Origin: Bacillota bacterium
GTDB taxonomy: Bacteria; Bacillota_A; Clostridia; Tissierellales; Peptoniphilaceae
Length of the DNA stretch: 18,697 nucleotides
Reading direction: 5' to 3'
Assembly: GCA_023418535.1 (NCBI GenBank)
Contig: JAEZZN010000030.1
Coordinates: 1 to 18,697, forward strand
The notes under the pieces were generated by a model. It made no database searches. It saw only the letters and a program-made list of their open reading frames with translations, and was not told where the DNA came from. The first letter of the stretch is position 1; each line of letters starts with the position of its first letter. A program made the translations under genes and the position numbers. Below are positions 1 through 7,355 of the stretch, piece after piece.

Positions 1-47
1 AAACAATCGTGCTTATCTTTTGCTACATCAATTCCAACACAAATCAT
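1..47 (-). CDS. IS110-family transposase, N-terminal fragment cut by the window edge
   Basis: The minus strand from an ATG at 47-45 reads MICVGIDVAKDKHDC before the window ends. This is the typical start of IS110-family (DEDD/RuvC-like) transposases, and the Asp of GIDVAK is the first expected catalytic acidic residue. A good ribosome site, AAAGGAGA on the minus strand at about 53-60, supports this start. IS110 enzymes are site-specific recombinases that move the element as a circular intermediate, guided by an element-encoded bridge RNA. Only 15 codons are visible, so neither the completeness of the gene nor its subgroup (IS110 or IS1111) can be judged. The call rests on the motif plus the start context. 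Confidence 0.7.
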   Translation of the reverse strand, partial: MICVGIDVAKDKHDC

Positions 48-265
48 AAAAATCTCCTTTGAATAAAATTGATACTGTTTAGGACCACTGGTACTCTTTG
101 CGATTGTAACCTCGTTCTAAATAAACCGTCATGCGGTATCTAACTGATTAACAAATATACAAATAGACTGTGGCTGTAGCATTTCTAAAACCATCAAGTG
201 GGAGGAAGAATAAAACAATCCACAGTATCTCAAATAGTATAGTATACAGCCCTTGGAGAGGGACT
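48..265 (-). ncRNA. Candidate IS110 bridge RNA region (noncoding end of the element)
   Basis: About 200 noncoding bases lie upstream of the IS110 transposase start, which is where IS110-group elements transcribe their bridge RNA. Visible pairing includes CCCT/AGGG at 250-253 and 259-262 with a 5-nt loop, ACTGTGG at 167-173 with CCACAGT at 220-226 around a 46-nt internal loop, and ACCG/CGGT at 125-128 and 134-137. Read on the minus strand this gives a 5' hairpin, a larger stem-loop and a smaller hairpin, broadly like the stem plus two-loop layout of known bridge RNAs. The boundaries, and the identity as a bridge RNA, are inferred from position and folding. The other element end, needed to test guide-target matching, is outside the window. 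Confidence 0.4.
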
Positions 266-726
266 ATAAACACTACTACTTTTATAATACGAGGAAGATA
301 ATTGAAAGAATTGGATCAAAGAGAGATGGAAATTGGATTATAGTTAGATAGTATAAAAATGAAACGGGTAAATATATGATTTCATTTGATACTACTATCT
401 TACAAGTATCTTTTTTAAACACAATTTTTGCATTAATTATTTTTATACCTAAATTTTATTCAGATATAATTGATGATAGATTAGGAGATAAAATATCTCT
501 ATATTTTGCTATTATTTTATTGGTATTACATTAAATTTTCTATGTTGTAATTCCAAATTATTTTTGAATTATTCTAACATAAGTACTAGGGATTTTGTGG
601 CAATAAATTTAGTAATTTAACTATAATTAATTATATAATACTACCGTAGTTTATGTAAAAGATTAGGCTTATTTGATGTTGGATAGATATTATTTTTATT
701 AAAATAAAGTTAAGGAGACAAATAAA
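266..726. other. AT-rich gap between the IS110 end and the type I RM operon
   Basis: No confident gene is seen here. The IS110 outer boundary should lie near 265-300 but no clear terminal repeat marks it. A weak 52-codon reading frame is listed separately. Just upstream of hsdM there is an 11-bp palindrome, ACTACCGTAGT (640-650), and a possible promoter with TTGATG at 673-678 and TATTAA at about 697-702, but in DNA this AT-rich such matches are weak. The AAGGAG ribosome site of hsdM is at 712-717. Confidence 0.5.
376..534 (+). CDS. Possible 52-aa hydrophobic peptide or gene remnant
   Basis: An ATG-started frame of 52 codons runs to a TAA at 532-534. The product has two hydrophobic stretches separated by a short charged segment (DIIDDRLGDK), as a small two-segment membrane peptide would. 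No convincing ribosome site precedes the ATG, and I recognise no family. It may be the leftover of a membrane protein interrupted when the IS110 element arrived, or a chance frame in AT-rich DNA. Confidence 0.2.
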   Translation: MISFDTTILQVSFLNTIFALIIFIPKFYSDIIDDRLGDKISLYFAIILLVLH

Positions 727-2331
727 ATGAATGGGACAGAAAACAGCAAGGATCTTATTAGTGTATTGTGGAGTGGAGCTGATATACTTCGTTCAAAGAT
801 GGATGCTAATGAGTATAAGGATTATCTATTAGGAATTGTATTTTATAAATACTTGTCTGATTCCTTTTTAATTAAAGTATATGATCTTATTAATGATGAA
901 AAGCCATCATCATTGAAGGAGGCGTTGGAAGAATATAGGGAAGCATTAAAAGGTGACAGTGCTAACGAGTTGATAGATGAAATTAAAGCATCATGTCATT
1001 ATGTGATTGAACCAGATCTTACATATACTTATTTTGCTAATGAAGCCAGAAATAATGCGTTTAATAGAGAAAATTTACAAAAAGCATTTAATAATATTGA
1101 ACAAAGTGACCCATTATTTTATGATCTATTTTCTGATATAGATTTATATTCTAATCGTTTGGGTACAGGCGATCAGAAACAGAGTGATACAATTTCAAAC
1201 TTAATCAAAGAAATTGATAAGGCAGATTTATTGAATACAAATACTGATGTATTGGGTAATGCTTATGAATATTTAATAGGACAGTTTGCATCTGAGACAG
1301 GAAAGAAAGCTGGCGAATACTATACTCCGCAAGCAGTATCTAAAATATTAACAAAGATTGCTATTGCAGGGCAGGAAGATAAAAAAGGATTATCAGTGTA
1401 TGATCCCTGTATGGGGTCTGGATCTCTACTTTTGAATGTCAAAAAGTATGCTACAGATCCGCTAAATGTAAAGTACTTTGGACAGGAGCTAAATACTTCA
1501 ACATATAATTTGGCAAGAATGAATATGTTTTTACATAGTATCTCTCCAGAAAATCAGAAATTAAGGCATGGAGATACGTTAGATGCTGATTGGCCGACAG
1601 ATGAAGAAACTAATTTTGATATGGTGCTTATGAATCCTCCGTATTCAGCAAAGTGGAGTGCTGCTATAGGATTTTTACAAGATGAAAGATTTAGTGATTA
1701 TGGTGTGTTGGCACCAAAATCAAAGGCGGATTATGCATTTTTATTACATGGATTATATCATTTAAAAAATAGTGGAACTATGGCTATTGTATTACCTCAC
1801 GGAGTTCTTTTTAGAGGAGCTGCAGAGGGGAAGATAAGAGAAAAACTTCTTAGGGCAGGAAATATTTATGCTGTTATTGGATTGCCGGCAAACTTATTTT
1901 ACAATACTTCTATCCCTACGTGTATTGTTGTGTTAAAGAAACACAGAGAGGGCAGAGATGTTATGTTTATTGATGCATCTAAAAAGTTTAATAAGGGTAA
2001 GAAACAAAATACAATGACAGATGAGCATATTGAATCGATAGTAGATTTATATATGAAAAGAGAAACTATTGATAAAATATCGCTTCTTGCAAGTTTTGAA
2101 GACATTGAAAAGAATGATTTTAACTTAAACATACCTAGATATGTAGATAATTTTGAAAAAGAAGAGCCAATAGATATTAATGCACTTTTAGGGGAAATGA
2201 AACAGACTGATGAAGAAATTCAAAAAGTGCAAAATGAGCTTATATCTATGTTATATGAATTAACAAGTTCTGATGAGGATATTAATGTTTCATTAAATGA
2301 GTGTATTAAGGTGCTTAAGGGGGAATTTTAG
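727..2331 (+). CDS. hsdM: Type I restriction-modification system methyltransferase subunit HsdM
   Basis: This 534-residue protein is the N6-adenine methyltransferase subunit of a type I RM system. It uses S-adenosylmethionine and, bound to HsdS, methylates the bipartite target chosen by HsdS. Residues 1-150 match the helical HsdM N-terminal domain. GEYYTP (196-201) leads into the methyltransferase core, with SAM-binding motif DPCMGSGS (226-233) and catalytic NPPY (303-306). The length fits complete HsdM proteins and both key motifs are intact. The ATG is preceded by AAGGAG at 712-717 with 9-nt spacing. Its stop codon overlaps the first base of the hsdS GTG start, indicating translational coupling. 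Gene order is hsdM-hsdS-hsdR-recombinase on one strand. Confidence 0.95.
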   Translation: MNGTENSKDLISVLWSGADILRSKMDANEYKDYLLGIVFYKYLSDSFLIKVYDLINDEKPSSLKEALEEYREALKGDSANELIDEIKASCHYVIEPDLTYTYFANEARNNAFNRENLQKAFNNIEQSDPLFYDLFSDIDLYSNRLGTGDQKQSDTISNLIKEIDKADLLNTNTDVLGNAYEYLIGQFASETGKKAGEYYTPQAVSKILTKIAIAGQEDKKGLSVYDPCMGSGSLLLNVKKYATDPLNVKYFGQELNTSTYNLARMNMFLHSISPENQKLRHGDTLDADWPTDEETNFDMVLMNPPYSAKWSAAIGFLQDERFSDYGVLAPKSKADYAFLLHGLYHLKNSGTMAIVLPHGVLFRGAAEGKIREKLLRAGNIYAVIGLPANLFYNTSIPTCIVVLKKHREGRDVMFIDASKKFNKGKKQNTMTDEHIESIVDLYMKRETIDKISLLASFEDIEKNDFNLNIPRYVDNFEKEEPIDINALLGEMKQTDEEIQKVQNELISMLYELTSSDEDINVSLNECIKVLKGEF

Positions 2332-5300
2332 TGAAAAAACCGAAGATTAGATTTAGAGGGTTTACTGAAGATTGGGAACAGCGTAAGTTAGGGGAAGTAG
2401 GTTCAGTTTCAATGTGCCGAAGGATATTTAAAGATCAAACTTCCAAAAGCGGAGATGTACCTTTTTATAAGATTGGTACATTTGGAGGTAAACCAGATGC
2501 TTTTATTTCAAACGAATTGTTTGAAGAATATAAAGCTAAATATCCTTATCCGAAAAAAGGGGATATATTAATTTCTGCTTCAGGTAGTATTGGCAAAACT
2601 GTTGAATTTACGGGCGAAAATGAGTATTTTCAAGATTCTAATATTGTGTGGTTAAATCACAATGAATGTTTAGATGATACATTTTTGAAATGTTTTTATT
2701 CGATTGTACAATGGGCAGGTATTGAAGGTAGCACAATAAAGAGACTTTATAATGATAACATTCTTAATACTGTTATAAAATTACCAATAATTGAAGAACA
2801 AAAGAAAATAGGTAAATATTTCTCCCATTTCGACAACCTCATCACCCTTCACCAACGAAAGTGCGATAAATTAAAAGATATGAAAAAATATATGCTTCAA
2901 AATATGTTTCCACAAGATGGTGAGAAAATTCCAAGAATCAGATTTAAAGGATTTACTGAAGATTGGGAACAGCGTAAGTTGGGGGAAGTATTTGAATACG
3001 AGCAACCGCAACCATATATAGTAGAAAGTACAGAGTACGATGTAAAAAATGGAATACCTGTTTTAACAGCAGGAAAATCCTTTATTTTAGGATATACCAA
3101 CGAGCAATTTGGCATAAAACAAGCGGACACAAATGCACCAGTCATTATCTTTGATGACTTTACAACATCTTCTCATTATGTTGATTTTGCGTTTAAGGTT
3201 AAGAGTTCAGCTATGAAACTGCTAACTTTGCATTATCCAGAAGATAATATGTTCTGTGCCTACAATGTCTTAAAGGGAATTAGATATGTACCTGTTAGTC
3301 ATGAGAGACATTGGATATCAATTTTTGCAAACTTCAATGTTTTATTGCCTAAAAAAAATGAAGAACAGACCAAAATAGGCTCATTGTTCCAACACCTCGA
3401 CAACCTCATCACCCTTCACCAGTGTAAGTATCATTTTAATACAAAAATTATGGTAAACGATTGGGAACAGCGTAAGTTAGACGATTTATGTACAATTATT
3501 ACAAAACAAACAGGATTCGATTATTCCACAATAATTAAACCTTCACTTTTAACTAATAAAAGAGTTAACGCCTATCCATTTATTCAGAACAAAGATTTCG
3601 ATGGAGAAAATATAAATTTAGAAACAGATTTTTATGTCCCTATAGAAGTTGCAAAACGCTTTCCTAAGATAATTTTAGATACTCCGTCAATACTTATATC
3701 TATATCAGGAAAAATAGGTAATGTTGGATATTATAGGTTAAAAACAAAGGCATTTATTGGTGGTGCAGTTGGTATTTGTAAACTAAAAGAAGATATCGGG
3801 AGTATTATAGTTTACTCATTACAATCTGAAGCTGGACAAAAATATTTCCGTTCTTTGATTAAGGCGTCTTCTCATGCCAATATTACAGTAGCAGATATAA
3901 GAAATATAAATATAAAATTACCACAAAACAAATGTGAAAGTCTAATGGTGACTGAGTTTTTCCACCATCTCGACAACCTCATCACCCTTCACCAGTGCAA
4001 GCAAAATATATGTTTTATAAAGAGCGTTATCGATAAAAATTATCGTAAGCCAATAAAAAAATCAATTGTTTTCGAAACTTGTTCATTTTTTGTAAAAAAC
4101 TTACTATTAAAAATTAGAATAACAATAATATATATTTATAGAGAATATATTTCGCTAAAAATAAATCTAGTAAAAATTGATATTAGTTTTATCTTTAAAG
4201 AAAAAATAGTATACTTAAATATAACTTATTTTGAAATTATTAATTATAAAAAAATAAAATATTTATTAATACTAATTTTTGAAGAAATTACTATAGTAAT
4301 AAAGGAGACCATAACTATGCGAGAATTAGAAGCAATCATTGAGCAGAATTTAATAAATGAACTCATAAATGGAAAGTCGCAATGGACCTGGAGAAAAGAT
4401 TTAAAAACTGAAGAAGATTTATGGAAAAATTTCAAGTATATACTTGAACAAACTAATAAAGATAAATTGAATGGAGAGTCTCTTTCTGATTCTGAATTTG
4501 ACCAGATAAAAAACCAACTACAATTTTCCTCTTTTTATAAGGCTGGAGAATGGCTAGTGGGCGAGAATGGTAAAGTTATGGTTCATGTCCAAAGAAATGA
4601 TAAAAAGCTACATTTGGAAGTAATGAATCACGAGCATATTACTGGTGGAACGAGTGTATATGAAGTTATCAATCAATATCGCGCATTTAATACCGATGAA
4701 AATACTATTGATGCAACTCGTAATCGTCGTTTTGATGTTACACTAATGATTAATGGACTTCCAATGATTCATATTGAGCTTAAAAATAAAGAACATTCTT
4801 TTATGGATGGATTTCGTCAAATTAAAAAATACATTGGAGAAGGCAAATTTTCTGGCATTTTTTCGGCTGTTCAAATGTTCGTTGTAAGTAATTGCGTAGA
4901 AACTAAGTATTTTTCTGCCACAAGTGATACAGAATTAAACTCTAAATTTATTAGTGGATGGGTAGATAGTGAGAATAATCCTGTATGCAATTATCTTGAT
5001 TTTGCAAAATGCGTACTATCAATTCCGAGAGCACATGAGATGGTAGCCAAATATACTGTATTAGATCAAGATTCTAAAAGATTGATTTTATTAAGGCCAT
5101 ATCAAATTCATGCAATAGAAGCAATCAGGGAAGCTTCAAAAAAAGGAGAATCAGGATATGTATGGCATACAACAGGATCAGGAAAGACATTAACTTCTTA
5201 TAAATCAACAAGAAATCTTCTAATGGATATACCATCAATTGATAAGACTATTTTTTTGATTGACAGAAAAGATTTAGATTCACAGACAACTCAAGCATTT

Positions 5301-7292
5301 CAATCTTATGCAAATAATGATTTAATTGATGTTGATGAAACAAATAATGTAAAAGATCTTGCAAATAAATTAAAAACTGATGATAGACGAGTAATTGTAA
5401 CAACCATTCAAAAATTACAAGTATTAATAAAAAAAATTTCACTGGATGGAGAAGCAAAATATAATAAAATTAAAAAGTTGAATATTGCATTTGTAGTAGA
5501 TGAATGCCATAGAGCTGTTTCCCCTAATACCAAAAGAGAATTGAAAAGATTTTTTAATAATTCTCGATGGTATGGCTTTACTGGAACGCCGCGTTTTGCT
5601 CAAAATCCCTATCCTCAATTAGGAGATTTACCTAGAACTACTGAAGAACTGTATGGAAGATGTTTACATAAATATACAATCCAAAATGCTATACACGATA
5701 ATGCTGTTTTAGGTTTTCAAGTAGAACATAATGGACCAAAAGGTGATATTGATGAAATAAATTCTAGTATATATGATAATGAGGGACATATGTTGAAAGT
5801 ATTAGATATAATACTTAACAGGTCTTACTATAAGTTAGGATTTCAAAATGGGAAAGGAAAGACCTATGAAGGAATTCTTACAACAAGTTCAATTCAAATG
5901 GCTCAGAAATATTATGATTTATTAAAAAAAGTAAAAAATGGAGAAAAAGCTCTTACAATTGATCAAAAGATAAAACAGATTCTTCCAGATTTTCCTAAGT
6001 TTGCAATTACATATTCAGTATCTGAAAATGAAGAAAATTCAAAGATAAATCAAGATAAAATGAGTGAATCAATTAAAGATTATAATGAAATGTTTGGAAC
6101 AAAATTTGATATATCTCAAATTCAAGCATATAATGCTAATTTAAATAAGAGATTAGCTAGGAAAGAAAAAAAATTTAAAAATAGAAGCGAACAATTGGAC
6201 CTAGTTATAGTAGTTGATCGATTATTAACAGGATTTGATTCACCTTGTATGTCAACTATGTTTATTGACAGACAACCAATGGGTCCACATGATTTAATTC
6301 AAGCGTTTTCAAGAACTAATCGAATATTTGATAATAATAAAATATTTGGTCAAATTGTAACTTTTCAAGCACCTAATAAATTTAAAGCAGCTGTTGATGA
6401 AGCCATACAATTATATTCTGCAGGTGGGATAAGTGAAGCAATCGGAGATGATTGGGAAGTTGTAGAACAAGAGTTAATAAAGTCATTTAACGCTCTTAAG
6501 AAATTAGCCATTAGTCCAGATGAAATAAATTTAATGTCAAATAAAGGAAAAGAAGTATTTGCAAGAATGTTCCAAGATTTTGACAAATTATTTGCACAGT
6601 TAAGATCATTTACTAATTATGATGATTCTATGCTAGATGATTATGGTATAAAACTTGATGAATATTATGATTATGCAGCTCACTATAAAAATATAATAGA
6701 AATGTTAAAAGAACAACGTCAACAAACAGGAGATAGTATAGAAGAAGGAACGGTAGTAGATTTTGATTATGAACTTATGGCATATAGTCATACAAAGATT
6801 GACTATGAATATATTATTAATTTAATAGAAAACATTGTTAATTCAGAAAATACAAATGATGTAATTACTCCAGAAGCAAGACAAAAAAATATTGATGAAG
6901 TCGTTACATATATAGATGAATTAAGAAAAGATAATCCTAAGATTGCTGATATTATGTCGGATGTTATTTATGAGATTGATGCTGGTAGTAATAAATATTG
7001 TGGGCAATCAATATTGAATGTTATTGAAAATACAAAGCTTGAACTTATTGATAAAGAAGTAAGTAAATTCTGTGCTAATTGGCATGTTTCAAAAGAGGAA
7101 GTAATGCATGCGGCGATTAATTATAGAGATGATAGAATTTTAAATGAGAATGCTATTAAAGAAACAGCTGATTTTAAAGGGTATAACAAATCCCATGGGG
7201 AAAAAATTCAAAAGTTCAAATATTATTCTACTATGATGACAGAGCTTAAAAAATTACTTAAAGAAGAGATAAAGCCACTTTTATCAAATTAA
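2331..7292 (+). CDS. hsdS: HsdS with three target-recognition modules, open in frame into HsdR (1653-aa read-through)
   Basis: HsdS is the DNA-specificity subunit of type I RM enzymes and normally has two target-recognition domains (TRDs). Here three modules run in tandem, each opening with DWEQRKL (from residues 14, 211 and 377) and closing with DNLITLHQ (about 167-175, 356-364 and 547-555). Modules 1 and 2 are joined by a normal conserved helix-type linker (HQRKCDKLKDMKKYMLQ onward). Modules 2 and 3 are joined by only about 12 residues, and module 3 lacks a normal C-terminal helix. The GTG start at 2331 has AAGGGGG 8 nt upstream and overlaps the hsdM stop. No stop occurs after module 3: the frame continues through about 104 I/K/Y-rich codons into hsdR, so a ribosome starting here would make an HsdS-HsdR fusion. 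Residues 1 to about 558 are the HsdS part. Whether the fused, three-module form is active is unknown. Confidence 0.85.
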   Translation: MKKPKIRFRGFTEDWEQRKLGEVGSVSMCRRIFKDQTSKSGDVPFYKIGTFGGKPDAFISNELFEEYKAKYPYPKKGDILISASGSIGKTVEFTGENEYFQDSNIVWLNHNECLDDTFLKCFYSIVQWAGIEGSTIKRLYNDNILNTVIKLPIIEEQKKIGKYFSHFDNLITLHQRKCDKLKDMKKYMLQNMFPQDGEKIPRIRFKGFTEDWEQRKLGEVFEYEQPQPYIVESTEYDVKNGIPVLTAGKSFILGYTNEQFGIKQADTNAPVIIFDDFTTSSHYVDFAFKVKSSAMKLLTLHYPEDNMFCAYNVLKGIRYVPVSHERHWISIFANFNVLLPKKNEEQTKIGSLFQHLDNLITLHQCKYHFNTKIMVNDWEQRKLDDLCTIITKQTGFDYSTIIKPSLLTNKRVNAYPFIQNKDFDGENINLETDFYVPIEVAKRFPKIILDTPSILISISGKIGNVGYYRLKTKAFIGGAVGICKLKEDIGSIIVYSLQSEAGQKYFRSLIKASSHANITVADIRNINIKLPQNKCESLMVTEFFHHLDNLITLHQCKQNICFIKSVIDKNYRKPIKKSIVFETCSFFVKNLLLKIRITIIYIYREYISLKINLVKIDISFIFKEKIVYLNITYFEIINYKKIKYLLILIFEEITIVIKETITMRELEAIIEQNLINELINGKSQWTWRKDLKTEEDLWKNFKYILEQTNKDKLNGESLSDSEFDQIKNQLQFSSFYKAGEWLVGENGKVMVHVQRNDKKLHLEVMNHEHITGGTSVYEVINQYRAFNTDENTIDATRNRRFDVTLMINGLPMIHIELKNKEHSFMDGFRQIKKYIGEGKFSGIFSAVQMFVVSNCVETKYFSATSDTELNSKFISGWVDSENNPVCNYLDFAKCVLSIPRAHEMVAKYTVLDQDSKRLILLRPYQIHAIEAIREASKKGESGYVWHTTGSGKTLTSYKSTRNLLMDIPSIDKTIFLIDRKDLDSQTTQAFQSYANNDLIDVDETNNVKDLANKLKTDDRRVIVTTIQKLQVLIKKISLDGEAKYNKIKKLNIAFVVDECHRAVSPNTKRELKRFFNNSRWYGFTGTPRFAQNPYPQLGDLPRTTEELYGRCLHKYTIQNAIHDNAVLGFQVEHNGPKGDIDEINSSIYDNEGHMLKVLDIILNRSYYKLGFQNGKGKTYEGILTTSSIQMAQKYYDLLKKVKNGEKALTIDQKIKQILPDFPKFAITYSVSENEENSKINQDKMSESIKDYNEMFGTKFDISQIQAYNANLNKRLARKEKKFKNRSEQLDLVIVVDRLLTGFDSPCMSTMFIDRQPMGPHDLIQAFSRTNRIFDNNKIFGQIVTFQAPNKFKAAVDEAIQLYSAGGISEAIGDDWEVVEQELIKSFNALKKLAISPDEINLMSNKGKEVFARMFQDFDKLFAQLRSFTNYDDSMLDDYGIKLDEYYDYAAHYKNIIEMLKEQRQQTGDSIEEGTVVDFDYELMAYSHTKIDYEYIINLIENIVNSENTNDVITPEARQKNIDEVVTYIDELRKDNPKIADIMSDVIYEIDAGSNKYCGQSILNVIENTKLELIDKEVSKFCANWHVSKEEVMHAAINYRDDRILNENAIKETADFKGYNKSHGEKIQKFKYYSTMMTELKKLLKEEIKPLLSN
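2349..3480 (+). repeat. Direct repeats at the start of each hsdS module
   Basis: A 51-bp unit at 2349-2399 recurs at 2940-2990 with only a few mismatches, offset 591 bp. Its core, GATTGGGAACAGCGTAAGTT, is found a third time at 3459-3478. All offsets (591 and 498) are multiples of three, so recombination between copies keeps the reading frame. They encode the FTEDWEQRKLGE-type motif conserved in many Firmicute HsdS proteins. Confidence 0.9.
2831..3994 (+). repeat. Three identical 24-bp repeats at the end of each hsdS module
   Basis: An identical 24-bp sequence beginning CGACAACCTCATC and ending CCCTTCACCA occurs at 2831-2854, 3398-3421 and 3971-3994. It is markedly GC-richer than its surroundings and encodes DNLITLHQ. 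After copy 1 the sequence continues as the normal linker (AACGAAAG). After copies 2 and 3 it continues as GTGTAAG and GTGCAAG, so the DNA changes abruptly at this point, as expected at a recombination joint. Confidence 0.9.
4005..4316 (+). other. Stop-free AT-rich spacer joining hsdS to hsdR
   Basis: This stretch is about 17% GC by my count and looks intergenic, yet the hsdS frame has no stop in 104 codons. The implied peptide is dominated by Ile, Lys, Tyr, Leu and Phe and resembles no HsdS C-terminus I know. It contains a small hairpin, CGATAA/TTATCG, at 4031-4045. At its end is the hsdR ribosome site AAAGGAG (4301-4307). It could be an old hsdS-hsdR intergenic region that became read-through when a recombination event removed the normal hsdS 3' end. 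Confidence 0.6.
4317..7292 (+). CDS. hsdR: Type I restriction endonuclease subunit HsdR
   Basis: HsdR is the ATP-driven translocase and endonuclease of a type I RM complex; with HsdM2-HsdS it cuts unmethylated DNA far from the target. The ATG at 4317 has AAAGGAG about 9 nt upstream and gives a 991-residue product, the usual HsdR length. Numbered from this ATG, the PD-(D/E)xK nuclease motif is visible as D140 with E154-L-K156 (HIELK). The helicase motor has Walker A GSGKT at 287-291, motif II DECH at 395-398, motif III FTGTP shortly after, and motif VI QAFSRTNR. All key residues look intact. The same frame is open upstream into hsdS, so it may be made both alone and as the C-terminal part of a fusion. 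An I/D/E-rich helical tail of the usual type completes the protein. Confidence 0.93.
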   Translation: MRELEAIIEQNLINELINGKSQWTWRKDLKTEEDLWKNFKYILEQTNKDKLNGESLSDSEFDQIKNQLQFSSFYKAGEWLVGENGKVMVHVQRNDKKLHLEVMNHEHITGGTSVYEVINQYRAFNTDENTIDATRNRRFDVTLMINGLPMIHIELKNKEHSFMDGFRQIKKYIGEGKFSGIFSAVQMFVVSNCVETKYFSATSDTELNSKFISGWVDSENNPVCNYLDFAKCVLSIPRAHEMVAKYTVLDQDSKRLILLRPYQIHAIEAIREASKKGESGYVWHTTGSGKTLTSYKSTRNLLMDIPSIDKTIFLIDRKDLDSQTTQAFQSYANNDLIDVDETNNVKDLANKLKTDDRRVIVTTIQKLQVLIKKISLDGEAKYNKIKKLNIAFVVDECHRAVSPNTKRELKRFFNNSRWYGFTGTPRFAQNPYPQLGDLPRTTEELYGRCLHKYTIQNAIHDNAVLGFQVEHNGPKGDIDEINSSIYDNEGHMLKVLDIILNRSYYKLGFQNGKGKTYEGILTTSSIQMAQKYYDLLKKVKNGEKALTIDQKIKQILPDFPKFAITYSVSENEENSKINQDKMSESIKDYNEMFGTKFDISQIQAYNANLNKRLARKEKKFKNRSEQLDLVIVVDRLLTGFDSPCMSTMFIDRQPMGPHDLIQAFSRTNRIFDNNKIFGQIVTFQAPNKFKAAVDEAIQLYSAGGISEAIGDDWEVVEQELIKSFNALKKLAISPDEINLMSNKGKEVFARMFQDFDKLFAQLRSFTNYDDSMLDDYGIKLDEYYDYAAHYKNIIEMLKEQRQQTGDSIEEGTVVDFDYELMAYSHTKIDYEYIINLIENIVNSENTNDVITPEARQKNIDEVVTYIDELRKDNPKIADIMSDVIYEIDAGSNKYCGQSILNVIENTKLELIDKEVSKFCANWHVSKEEVMHAAINYRDDRILNENAIKETADFKGYNKSHGEKIQKFKYYSTMMTELKKLLKEEIKPLLSN

Positions 7293-7317
7293 TATATAGT
7301 ATTTAATAATTCTGTTT

Positions 7318-7335
7318 ATATCAGTGTAAGCAATT
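7318..7335 (+). repeat. Left arm of the inverted repeat flanking the recombinase gene (candidate recombination site)
   Basis: ATATCAGTGTAAGCAATT lies between the hsdR stop and the recombinase ribosome site. Its reverse complement, with one difference, lies just after the recombinase gene at 8297-8314. The core CAGTGYAAG is also found at 3420-3428 and 3993-4001, the ends of hsdS modules 2 and 3. Confidence 0.75.
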
Positions 7336-7355
7336 TAGTAAATAAGGAGGGGCTT

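Noticed and set aside
2831..3994. Three identical repeats in hsdS as a possible CRISPR array
   Set aside because: They are about 570 bp apart, lie in frame within a gene and encode a conserved HsdS motif.
4026..4045. CGATAA/TTATCG hairpin as the hsdS terminator
   Set aside because: No T-run follows, the stem is weak, and the reading frame passes through it.
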